64,000 bases of DNA, taken from assembly GCA_963762635.1 (NCBI GenBank), contig CAVXLQ010000012.1:186001-250000 (forward strand), in the 5' to 3' direction. The stretch's first letter is position 1; each line of letters begins with the position of its first letter. Source of the DNA: Tenggerimyces sp963762635. Its GTDB lineage: Bacteria > Actinomycetota > Actinomycetes > Propionibacteriales > Actinopolymorphaceae. Below the pieces are notes generated by a model that saw only the letters and a program-made list of their open reading frames with translations, searched no databases and was not told where the DNA came from. Shown here piece by piece: positions 52,966 through 61,259 of the stretch. The translations under genes and the position numbers were made by a program.

Positions 52966-55096
52966 TCAGGCCGGCAGGCTCGCCGCCCCCACGGGCAGGA
53001 ATCGCTTGCCCGTCACCTTCTCCGAGACGCCACTGCGGTCCAGGTACGGCGTGATGCCACCCAGGTGGAACGGCCAGCCCGCACCCAGGATCAGGGCGGT
53101 GTCGACGTCCTGCGCCTCTGCGACCACGCCGTCGTCGAGGATGCGCCGCACCTCGTCGGCGATCGCGGCCAGCGCGCGGTCGCGTACCTCCTCGGCCGTC
53201 GACGGCTTGTCGCCCTGCACCAGCAGCGCGCGGGTCTCGTCGTCGAGGTAGGGCTGACCCTTCTCGTTCCAGGACCACACGCCGGGCTTCTTGGCGTCGA
53301 CCAGCCGCTGCAGGTTCTCCGACACGTAGTACCGCTCGGGGAACGCCTCGTGCAGTGTCTCCGCCACATGCTGCGCCACCGCGGGACCCACCAGCTGCAG
53401 CAGGACGAACGGCGACATCGGCAGCCCCAGCGGGAGCAGCGCCTGGTCGGCGACCTCGGGCGGGGTGCCCTCGTCGACATGCACTGCGTGACCTCGCCCA
53501 TGAACCGCGTCAGCAGCCGGTTGACGATGAACGCGGGCGCGTCCTTGACCAGCACCGCGGACTTCTTCAGCTCCTTCGCCACCGCGAACGCCGTCGCCAG
53601 CGTCTCGTCCGACGTCGGGTCGGCCCGCGGACGATCTCCAGCAGCGGCAGGATCGCCACCGGGTTGAAGAAGTGGAAGCCGACCACCCGTTCGGGATGCG
53701 CCAGACCGAAGCCATCTCGGCGACCGACAGCGACGAGGTGTTGGTCGCGAGCATGCACTCCGGCGAGATGAGCTTCTCCAGCTCGGCGAACACCTGCTGC
53801 TTGACCGACATCTCCTCGAACACGGCCTCGATGACGAAGTCGCAGTCCGCGTAGACGTTCTTGTCGGTCGACCCGGTCACCAGCGCCTTGAGGCCGGTTC
53901 GCCAAGTCCGGGTTGACACGGCCCTTCGCGAGCAGCTTGTCGATCTCGCCGTGCACGTACCCCACGCCCTTGGTCGACCCGCTCCTGTCGAGGTCGGTGA
54001 GCACCACCGGCACGAGCAGCCGCCGCGCGAACAGCAGCGCCAGCTGGCTGGCCATCAGCCCCGCGCCGACGACGCCGACCTTCGTCACCGTGCGGGCGAG
54101 CGACTTGTCCGGCGCGCCGGCCGGCTTCTTGGCCCGCCGCTGCACGAGGTCGAACGCGTACAGGCCGGCACGGAACTCCTCGCTCATCATCAGGTCGGCG
54201 AGCGCGTCGTCCTCGGCCGCGAATCCCTCCTCGCGGGTCGGACGTCTTGCGCCGCCGCGATGAGCGTCCAGCGCCCGGTACGGCCGCCGGAGCGGCGCCA
54301 CGTACCTTGTCGTCGGCGAAGAACTTGCCGCGCGCGACCGCCGCGTCCCAGCCGTCGCCGCGGTCGATCTCGGGCACGCTCGACCTCGACCTTGCCGGCG
54401 ACGACCTGGGCGGCCCAGTCCAGCGACTGCTCGAGGAAGTCGGCGCCGTCGAACATCGCGTCCGCGATGCCCAGCTCGAACGACCTCGGGCCCGCGCAGC
54501 ATCCGGTTGTGTGTTCAGCGCGTTCTCGATGATCACCTTGACGGCGCGGTCGGCGCCGATCAGGTTGGGCAGCAGCCACGCCCCGCCCCAGCCGGGGAGG
54601 ATGCCGAGGAAGCACTCGCGGCAGCGCGACGGCCGGAGCCGCGGTCGAGACCGTGCGGTAGTGGCAGTGCAGCGCGATCTCGAGGCCGCCGCCGATCGCG
54701 AGCCCGTTGACGAAGCGCGAACGTCGGCATCGGGGCCGTCGCTGCAGCTTGTCGAACACCGCGTGGCCGAGCTCGGCGATCGCGCAGCGCCTGTTCGCGT
54801 TCGGTGACCCGCGGCATGCCGGTGAGGTCGGCACCGGCGGCGAAGATGAACGGCTTGCCGGTGATCCGCGATCGCGGCGACGTCGTCGCGCGCCAGCGCG
54901 GCGTCGATGGCGGCGTCGAGCTCGGCCAGGCCCTGCGGGCCGAGCGTGTTCGGCCGCGTGTGGTCGTGCCCGTTGTCCAGCGTGATCAGCGCCAGCGTGC
55001 CGGCGCCGTGCGGCAGCGCGACGTCGCGCGAGTGCGCGTGCGTGACGACCTCGTCCGGGAACGACCGTTGCTCAGCGTCCAGTGCTCGGCGGTCAC
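52966..55096 (-). pseudogene. fadB: FadB-like trifunctional beta-oxidation enzyme, heavily frame-disrupted
   Basis: It should hydrate enoyl-CoA and oxidise 3-hydroxyacyl-CoA, as a partner of FadA. GTG 55096 overlaps the fadA stop. Crotonase parts (ITGKPFIFAAGADLTGMP; FVNGLAIGGGLEIALHCHYRT), an NAD-binding dehydrogenase (TKVGVVGAGLMASQLALLFA, ATNTSSLSVAEMAS) and the C-terminal 3HCDH domain (KKSAVLVKDAPAFIVNRLL; ending VGAASLPA) are all recognisable but lie in changing frames. I count about a dozen single-base insertions or losses between 53480 and 55060. Between breaks the sequence is well conserved, which suggests sequence errors rather than old decay. Confidence 0.9.
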
Positions 55097-56294
55097 TTCG
55101 TCGCCCTCCGCATGCGCGGGTTCTCCCAGACGACCGTGCCGCCCATGCCGATGCCGATGCACATCGTGGTGATGCCGTACCGAACGTCGGGGCGGTCCTC
55201 GAACTGCCGGGCGAGCTGGAGTCATCAGCCGGACCCCGGACGCGGCCAGCGGGTGTCCGACGGCGATCGCGCCGCCGTACGGGTTGACCCGCGGGTCGTC
55301 GTCAGCGAGACCGAAGTGGTCGAGAACGCCAGCACCTGAACGGCGAACGCCTCGTTGATCTCGATCAGGCCGATGTCGTCGATCGTCAGCCCGGCCTTGG
55401 CCGAGCGCCTTCTCGGTCGCCGGGATCGGGCCGACGCCCATCACCTCGGGGTCGACGCCGGCGAACGCGTACGACACCAGCCGCATCTTGGGCGGGAGGC
55501 CGAGCTCTCGGGCTACGCTCCTCGGCGGCGACGCAGGCAGGCGGTGGCGCCGTCGTTCAGGCCGGCGGAGTTGCCGGCGGTCACGCGGCCGTGCGGGCGG
55601 AACGGCGTCTTCAGCCCGGCGAGCGCCTCGACAGTCGTGCCCGGCCGCGGCGGCTCGTCGGCGGTGGCGAGCCCCCAGCCCGTCCTCGCCGTCGGGTCGG
55701 CGACGGTGACCAGGTCGGCTGGATCTTGCCGTTGGCGTACGCCTCGGCGAGCTTGTCCTGGCTGCCGACCGCGTACGCGTCGGCGCGCTCCCGGGTGATG
55801 TCGGGGAAGCGGTCGTGGAGGTTCTCCGCGGTCGAGCCCATCACCAGCGCGGACGGGTCGACGAGCTGCTCGGCGAGGATGCGCGGGTTCGGGTCGACGC
55901 CCTCGCCCATCGGGTGCCGGCCCATGTGCTCGACACCGCCGGCGATCGCGACGTCGTACGCCCCGAACGCGATGCCCGACGAGGCCGTGGTGACCGCGGT
56001 CATCGCGCCGGCGCACATCCGGTCGATGGCGAAGCCGGGGACGGACTGGGGCAGCCCGGCGAGCAGCGCGGCGGTCCGGCCGATGGTGAGGCCCTGGTCG
56101 CCGATCTGCGTGGTCGCGGCGATCGCGACGTCGTCGACGCGCTCCGGCGGCAGGCTCGGGTTGCGGCGCAGCAGGTCCCGGATGCACTTGACGACAAGGT
56201 CGTCGGCGCGGGTCTCGGCGTACATGCCGCCCGCCTTGCCGAACGGGGTGCGAACGCCGTCGACGAAGACGACGTCGCGAAGCTCACGGGGCAT
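55093..56294 (-). pseudogene. fadA: FadA-like acetyl-CoA acyltransferase (thiolase), frame-disrupted
   Basis: Last step of beta-oxidation: 3-ketoacyl-CoA plus CoA gives acetyl-CoA. ATG 56294 has GAGGAGGG upstream. VVFVDGVRTPFGKAGGMYAETRADDLVV, the acyl-accepting Cys in AIDRMCAGAMTAV, HMGRHPMGEG and the later GLNDGATACL, NPYGGAIAVGHPLAASG, CIGMGMGG-type ending are all there. Breaks occur near 55720 (one base lost), 55500-55545 (two gained), 55410 (gained), 55330 (lost) and 55225 (gained). The total length of 1202 is not a multiple of three. fadA and fadB overlap by 4 bases, a normal operon. Confidence 0.9.
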
Positions 56295-56341
56295 GGGTGG
56301 AGCCCTCCTCACGCAGGGTTCGGCGTGTTGCTACGTCCGAT

Positions 56342-56357
56342 GCTACCCGCCGGTAAC
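56342..56357. promoter_or_regulatory. Candidate operator of fadA
   Basis: GCTACCCGCCGGTAAC lies 48 bases upstream of the fadA start, with the half-sites TACC and GGTA around a 4-base centre. TetR-type fatty-acid regulators often bind such sites; the regulator is not in the window. Confidence 0.45.
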
Positions 56358-56451
56358 AATCTCCCGCCACCACCCCCGCCCGGGCTGAGCTGGTGTGCCG
56401 CGACCGAAGCGGGGGCTGGGTCGGGGGACCACTGGTCCGAACCTATTCGAT

Positions 56452-56473
56452 AGAGGGACGCCCTCATTCGAAT
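56452..56473. repeat. Half copy of the 9805 hairpin arm
   Basis: AGAGGGACGCCCTCATTCGAAT matches the distal arm at 9845-9866 except at two positions near its end. No pairing arm is present here. Confidence 0.72.
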
Positions 56474-56503
56474 CCACGCACGTCTGATGGGAGCTTCCGA
56501 GGG

Positions 56504-56553
56504 GACTTGTTGGACGGATGTCGGGCTCTAGGCCGAGGATCGTCCAACAAGTC
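56504..56553. repeat. Dispersed hairpin repeat, copy 3 (GACTTGTTGGAC arms)
   Basis: Perfect 12-bp outer arms (56504-56515 and 56542-56553) enclose GAT...ATC and a TCGG/CCGA stem around CTCTAGG. Same family as 9530-9575 and 9647-9688. Confidence 0.85.
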
Positions 56554-56621
56554 GCGAGAACGACGACTCCCGCGCGTGGGGCGGGCGCAGCTCAGGGGAG
56601 CGGTATTGTTATCGGGCAGAG

Positions 56622-56639
56622 CCGGTATAGTTATACCGG
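56622..56639. promoter_or_regulatory. Operator CCGGTATA-GT-TATACCGG over the map promoter
   Basis: Perfect 18-bp palindrome. Its left half contains the -10 TATAGT (56626-56631), which ends 7 bases before GTG 56639. A related sequence CGGTATTGTTATCGG lies at 56601-56615. A repressor bound here would block the start site directly. Confidence 0.8.
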
Positions 56640-57406
56640 TGATCGAACTGAAGACGTCTGCCGAGATCGACCGGATGCAGGTCACCGGACAGTTTGTCGG
56701 CCAGGTGTTGGCCGAGCTCCGAGGACTCGCCGGCGTCGGGGTGAACCTCATGGACCTGGAGCATCACGTCCGCCGGCGGATCGAGGAGCGTGGCGCGGTC
56801 TCTTGTTACTGGGACTACGCGCCCTCGTTCGGTGAGGGTCCGTTTCGCAACGTGATCTGCCTGTCGGTGAACGACGCGGTCCTGCACGGCCTCCCGCACA
56901 AGTACAAGCTCCGTGACGGCGACGTGCTCAGCATGGACCTCGCGGTGAGCATCGACGGCTGGGTCGCCGACTCCGCGGTCACCACGATCGTCGGCACGCC
57001 GGCGGAGGAGGACCTCCGGCTCGTGAAGGCGAGCGAGGAAGCCCTCGAGGCGGCCATCCAAGAGGCGCAGCCCGGCAACCGGCTGGGCGACGTCTCGGCC
57101 GCCATCGCACGAGTCGCCGACGCGAACGGCTATCCGGTCAACACCGAGTTCGGCGGCCACGGGCTCGGCCGGACCATGCACGAGGACCCGCACGTCTCCA
57201 ACCGGGGCCGCCCGGGCCGCGGCCTGGTGCTCAAACCCGGCCTCACGATCGCGCTCGAGCCGTGGTTCGCCCGCACCACCGATCGGATCGTGTACGACCA
57301 GGATGGCTGGACCATCCGTTCGGCCGACGGCTCCCGGACCACGCACTCCGAGCACACGGTCGCGATCACCGAGAACGGGCCACTGGTCCTCACTCGCGTC
57401 CTCTAA
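56639..57406 (+). CDS. map: Methionine aminopeptidase, type I
   Basis: 255 residues from GTG 56639. It removes the initiator methionine from new proteins. The metal ligands are all visible: the two Asp of SIDGWVADSA, His in FGGHGLGRTMHEDP, Glu in ALEPWF and Glu in HSEHTVAI. The substrate-side His is in VLHGLPHKY. The start of the domain, IELKTSAEIDRM, is canonical. This is probably an additional map under separate control, since housekeeping map genes normally sit with adk/secY. It is preceded by a striking operator and by repeat hairpins, and is not in an operon. Confidence 0.93.
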   Translation: MIELKTSAEIDRMQVTGQFVGQVLAELRGLAGVGVNLMDLEHHVRRRIEERGAVSCYWDYAPSFGEGPFRNVICLSVNDAVLHGLPHKYKLRDGDVLSMDLAVSIDGWVADSAVTTIVGTPAEEDLRLVKASEEALEAAIQEAQPGNRLGDVSAAIARVADANGYPVNTEFGGHGLGRTMHEDPHVSNRGRPGRGLVLKPGLTIALEPWFARTTDRIVYDQDGWTIRSADGSRTTHSEHTVAITENGPLVLTRVL

Positions 57407-57418
57407 CTGCCAGAGGTA

Positions 57419-57481
57419 TTGACGGCGCCAGCGAGCGCTCTTACCGTCTGCGGAAGCGCTTACGCGCGTAAACGCTTACGC
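57419..57481 (+). promoter_or_regulatory. Promoter and LacI operator region
   Basis: -35 TTGACG (57419-57424), 17-base spacer, -10 TACCGT (57442-57447). Just after it, a 20-bp palindrome GCGCTTACGC-GCGTAAACGC (57456-57475, one mismatch) and a third half-site TTACGC (57476-57481) form a classic LacI-type operator at the transcription start. Confidence 0.8.
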
Positions 57482-57498
57482 ACCCGAGAGAAGCAACG

Positions 57499-58503
57499 AT
57501 GGTCACCGTCCACGACGTCGCGAGGCACGCCGGTGTCTCGATCGCCACGGTCTCGCGTGCCCTGAACGACAGGTCCCGCATCTCCGTCGCGACGCGGGAC
57601 CGCGTGCTCGACATCGCCAAAAACCTCGGGTACCAGCCGAACGACCTAGCCCGCAGCCTCGCCGGGATGGCGACGCAGACCATCGCGCTGCTGGTGCCCG
57701 ACATCACCAACCCGTTCTTCCCCGAGCTGGTGAAGGGCGTCCAGACTCTCGCGGACGAACGCGGACACCTCCTGCTGTTGTGCCACAACGCCGACGACGG
57801 CGCGAAGGCGCGGGCCGACATCGCGATGCTCCGCCGCAAGAAGGTCGACGGCATCCTCCTCGTCGCCGGAACGCTGAAGGGCCGCGGCATCGCGGAGGCC
57901 ACCAGCGACCTCCCGACCGTGGTGCTCGACCGGCGCGTGCCTGGTCTGCGGTCCGACGTGGTCACCGTCGACCATCGGGCCGGCGCGCGCAAGGCGGTCG
58001 ACCACCTGCTGGGGCTCGGGCATCGCCGGATCGCGCACCTCACCGGCCCGGCCGGCGTCAGTAGTAGCAAGGAACGGCAAGCGGGCTGGCAGGAAGCGCT
58101 CCAGGCGGCGGGCATCGAGGCGGACCAACAACTGGTCGTCCCGGGCAACTTCCTCGAGGACGGCGGCTACGCCGGTGGGCGCGCGCTGATCGATCGCGGG
58201 GTCGACTTCACCGCCGCGTTCGCCGCGAACGACCTGAGCGCGATCGGCCTGCTGAAGGCCCTGACCGAGGCGGGCCGACAGGTGCCGAACGACGTCAGCG
58301 TCGTCGGCTTCGACGGCATCCACCTCACCGCGTACACAGCACCCGGGCTGACCACGGTCGCTCAGCCGGTGTTCGAGCTCGGAAGGCGGGCCGCCGAGCT
58401 CCTGCTCGACCGCCTCGAAGCGGGCAAGCCCGCCACGGACCCCCGAACCGTCGTCCTCGAGACCGAGCTGATCGTCCGAGGAAGCACGAAACAGAGGAGC
58501 TGA
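57499..58503 (+). CDS. LacI-family transcriptional regulator
   Basis: 334 residues from ATG 57499. HTH of VTVHDVARHAGVSIATVSRALN with the hinge SLAGMATQTIALLVPDITNPFF; the ligand-binding domain (Peripla_BP_3 type) ends LELVEETELIVRGS-like. It probably represses itself and the two glycoside hydrolases that follow, released by a sugar made by them. Spacing to the first hydrolase is 4 bases, so they are co-transcribed. Confidence 0.94.
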   Translation: MVTVHDVARHAGVSIATVSRALNDRSRISVATRDRVLDIAKNLGYQPNDLARSLAGMATQTIALLVPDITNPFFPELVKGVQTLADERGHLLLLCHNADDGAKARADIAMLRRKKVDGILLVAGTLKGRGIAEATSDLPTVVLDRRVPGLRSDVVTVDHRAGARKAVDHLLGLGHRRIAHLTGPAGVSSSKERQAGWQEALQAAGIEADQQLVVPGNFLEDGGYAGGRALIDRGVDFTAAFAANDLSAIGLLKALTEAGRQVPNDVSVVGFDGIHLTAYTAPGLTTVAQPVFELGRRAAELLLDRLEAGKPATDPRTVVLETELIVRGSTKQRS

Positions 58504-58507
58504 CCAT

Positions 58508-61243
58508 ATGAGCGGGCGGTTGCGTTCGTTGCTAGCGATCTTCGTCTCGGCAGTGCTCATGACCTCGCTCGTCACCGCGTCCTCGTGGGCCGCCAGCCCT
58601 CAACCGAGCAAGGGAGTTACCGCACCAGTGCTTACCGGAACAGCCCGAGCGTCGTCGTCGGCCGACGCTGCCCACGGTCCCAGCGCCGCCCTCGACGGCA
58701 GCTTCGGTACGTCCTGGCGGGCCGCTCGCAAGGACCACCAGTGGCTGGTGCTCGACCTCGGCAAACCGCACGTCCTGAGCGCCCTCCGCCAGACGTTCGC
58801 CTCCCACGACACCTGGAGCTTCTCCGTCTCCGGTTCGCTCGACCGCACGACCTGGGCGACGCTCGCCGACTGGTCGTACGGCATCGCGGGCAAGACGTTC
58901 GCCACCAGCGTGACGGGTGCGTTCCGGTACGTACGGCTGGACGTCGTCGGCGCGGCACACGGCTCGATGCCGTCGAGTACGGAGTTCCTCGTCGAGGGCT
59001 CGGCCACCGAGGTCGAGATCACCCAGCCCGGCACGCCGGTGGAGACGAGCAGTGCGGGTGGCGGGTACGCGGGCAGGTTCGCGGTCGACCGGGACACCTC
59101 GACGTTCTGGGGCGCCGGGGCTGGCAGCCTCCCGCAGTGGCTCACCGTCGACCTCGGCTCGGCGCGGACGCTGTCGTCGGTCGAGCAGAACTTCAAGGAC
59201 TACGGCAGCTGGAAGTACACGATCTCCGGCTCGAACGACAACAAGACGTTCACGACGCTCGTCGACCACGAGACGCAGCCCATCCGCGGCCAGTCGATCC
59301 GCGACACGGTCAAGGGCGCGTATCGCTATGTCCGCTTGACGATCCTGAGCACCGAGCACGGCTACTGGGCGGGCAGCACCGGCTTCAAGGTGTTCGGGCC
59401 GCTGAAGGACGAGCTGCAGAAGGTCGTCAAGCGTGACCTCGCGGACGGTACGACGGCGACGTCGTCCTCGCTGAGTGTGGGATTCGAGCCGTGGAACGCG
59501 GTCGACTCGCAGTCGTCGACGGCCTGGATCGCCGCCGACAACACGACACCGCAGTGGCTGCAGGTCGACCTCGGCCACCTGAGCACGGTCACCGGCATCG
59601 AGCAGACGTTCCTCAACCAGGACACGTGGTTCTTCCAGATCGACGGCTCGGCGGACGGGCGTACGTGGAAGCGGCTGCGGGACGAGCGCGACGGTGCGAC
59701 CGGTCGTACGTTCGCGACAAACGTCAAGGGCAGCTACCGCTACGTCCGGCTCGTCGTGCCGAAGCGTTCCGCCAACGGGCGTTGGGCGAACAGCCAGCAG
59801 CTCCGCATCCTCGGCAACGGCTCGCCCGTCCGCAACCGGCGCTGGGTCGAGCGGTCCCGCCCGTTCCAGCGGTTCTATGCCAAGCACTACGTCGACAAGC
59901 TGAAGGACATCACCGCCGATCTCGACGACCTGCGCGACCAGGGCTACGGCGGCATCGAGATCGCCGCACCGTACAAGGGACCACGGACGCCGTGGGCGGG
60001 TCTCGGCGCCACGGACAACTACGCGGTGGACCCGTCGCTCGGCACCATGGCCGACTTCGTGCGGATGGTCGACCGGGCACACGAGCTCGGCATGAAGGTC
60101 GTGATGTTCGGCAACCCGGGGTACGCGAGCCCGGAGGCGCCGTTCTGGATCAAGGCGCAGAAGGACCCGAACAGCGTCGAACGCAAGTGGTTCGACATCC
60201 AGCCGGCGTACGGGCCCGAGGCCTGCAAGGCGGAGGACCGCAGGTACTGGAGCGAGCTCGCGAAGGGCTGCTACTTCTCGTTCTGGACCGACCCGTTCAA
60301 GCCCGAGAACCACATGCCTGCCTACAACTTCGGCAACCAGGAGTGGCGCGACGAGACCGCGAAGATCCTCAGGTTCTGGATGGACAAGGGGATCGACGGG
60401 TTCGGCGCGGACGCACCTCGCGCGTACCTCAACATCAGCACCGAGATCAGCAAGAAGTACCTCACCGGCGTGCTCGACAACTACGACTCGTGGACGTTCC
60501 CGGAAGGTCTGCAGCCGGACTGGGGCGGCGGCAGGCCGGGCGACCTGCTGAACGGTGTGCCCGAGCTGCGCTACAACACGATCCACGACCTGTTCGTGTC
60601 CTGGTGGGCGTGCACCGAGCAGTGCAGCCGGATCATCCCGGCGATCGAGTCCGGCAACCCGCGCGGGCTGGAGGACACGTTCAAGCAGAGCCGCGACACG
60701 ATCAACCAGCAGGGCGGCATCACGATGTCGATGCCGAGCTGGGACTCCGATGTCAACGGTGACGGGACGATCGTGCCGGAACGGCTCAAGCCCGCCGACG
60801 TACGACTGCTGGAGATGGCGACGATCCTGTCGGCCGGCAACCAGTTCTACATGAACAACGGCAACCACCTGTACCTCGCCGACCGGCGAACGATCCCGAC
60901 GTGGACCGAGGACCAGCAGGCGATGGTGTACAAGCTGTTGCGCGCTCAGGGAGCGACCTCGGCACTGCAGCCACGCGGTCTGCGGTATCGCGTGGAGACG
61001 AACGACGACGACAAGTACTACGCGTTCGTACGGAACGACAAGGCCGGCGGCGCCAAGGCGCTGGTGGTCCTCAACTTCCAGAACAGCGAGCAGACCGTGG
61101 ACGTCGACGCCGTCAACACCGGCATCGCCGACCAGACGCCGGTCGACCTGCTCACCGGTCAGCCCAGCGACGCCAAGATCGTGGACGGCAAGACACGGAT
61201 CACCTTGCCAGCTAGGGGATTTGCTCTGCTCTCCGTGCAGTGA
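58508..61243 (+). CDS. Large secreted multi-domain glycoside hydrolase with discoidin domains
   Basis: 911 residues from ATG 58508 (AGAGGAG upstream). A signal peptide of about 29 residues is followed by three F5/8 type C (discoidin, CBM32-like) modules at about residues 37-165, 180-295 and 310-440, each ending in a YRYVRL/FRYVRL strand. The catalytic part starts near residue 450: a TIM barrel of the alpha-amylase type with DITADLDDLRDQGYGGIEIAAP, GTMADFVRMVDRAHELGMKVVM, KGIDGFGADAPRAYLN (catalytic Asp) and TFPEGLQPDWGG (acid Glu candidate). A beta-sandwich domain closes it (GFALLSVQ). It should act on a polymer outside the cell. Confidence 0.87.
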   Translation: MSGRLRSLLAIFVSAVLMTSLVTASSWAASPQPSKGVTAPVLTGTARASSSADAAHGPSAALDGSFGTSWRAARKDHQWLVLDLGKPHVLSALRQTFASHDTWSFSVSGSLDRTTWATLADWSYGIAGKTFATSVTGAFRYVRLDVVGAAHGSMPSSTEFLVEGSATEVEITQPGTPVETSSAGGGYAGRFAVDRDTSTFWGAGAGSLPQWLTVDLGSARTLSSVEQNFKDYGSWKYTISGSNDNKTFTTLVDHETQPIRGQSIRDTVKGAYRYVRLTILSTEHGYWAGSTGFKVFGPLKDELQKVVKRDLADGTTATSSSLSVGFEPWNAVDSQSSTAWIAADNTTPQWLQVDLGHLSTVTGIEQTFLNQDTWFFQIDGSADGRTWKRLRDERDGATGRTFATNVKGSYRYVRLVVPKRSANGRWANSQQLRILGNGSPVRNRRWVERSRPFQRFYAKHYVDKLKDITADLDDLRDQGYGGIEIAAPYKGPRTPWAGLGATDNYAVDPSLGTMADFVRMVDRAHELGMKVVMFGNPGYASPEAPFWIKAQKDPNSVERKWFDIQPAYGPEACKAEDRRYWSELAKGCYFSFWTDPFKPENHMPAYNFGNQEWRDETAKILRFWMDKGIDGFGADAPRAYLNISTEISKKYLTGVLDNYDSWTFPEGLQPDWGGGRPGDLLNGVPELRYNTIHDLFVSWWACTEQCSRIIPAIESGNPRGLEDTFKQSRDTINQQGGITMSMPSWDSDVNGDGTIVPERLKPADVRLLEMATILSAGNQFYMNNGNHLYLADRRTIPTWTEDQQAMVYKLLRAQGATSALQPRGLRYRVETNDDDKYYAFVRNDKAGGAKALVVLNFQNSEQTVDVDAVNTGIADQTPVDLLTGQPSDAKIVDGKTRITLPARGFALLSVQ

Positions 61244-61259
61244 CCTGAGAGGAGCGACG

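Noticed and set aside
53065..53667. 200-codon plus-strand open frame antisense to fadB
   Set aside because: It is the shadow of fadB's conserved codons; fadB domains are recognisable on the minus strand.
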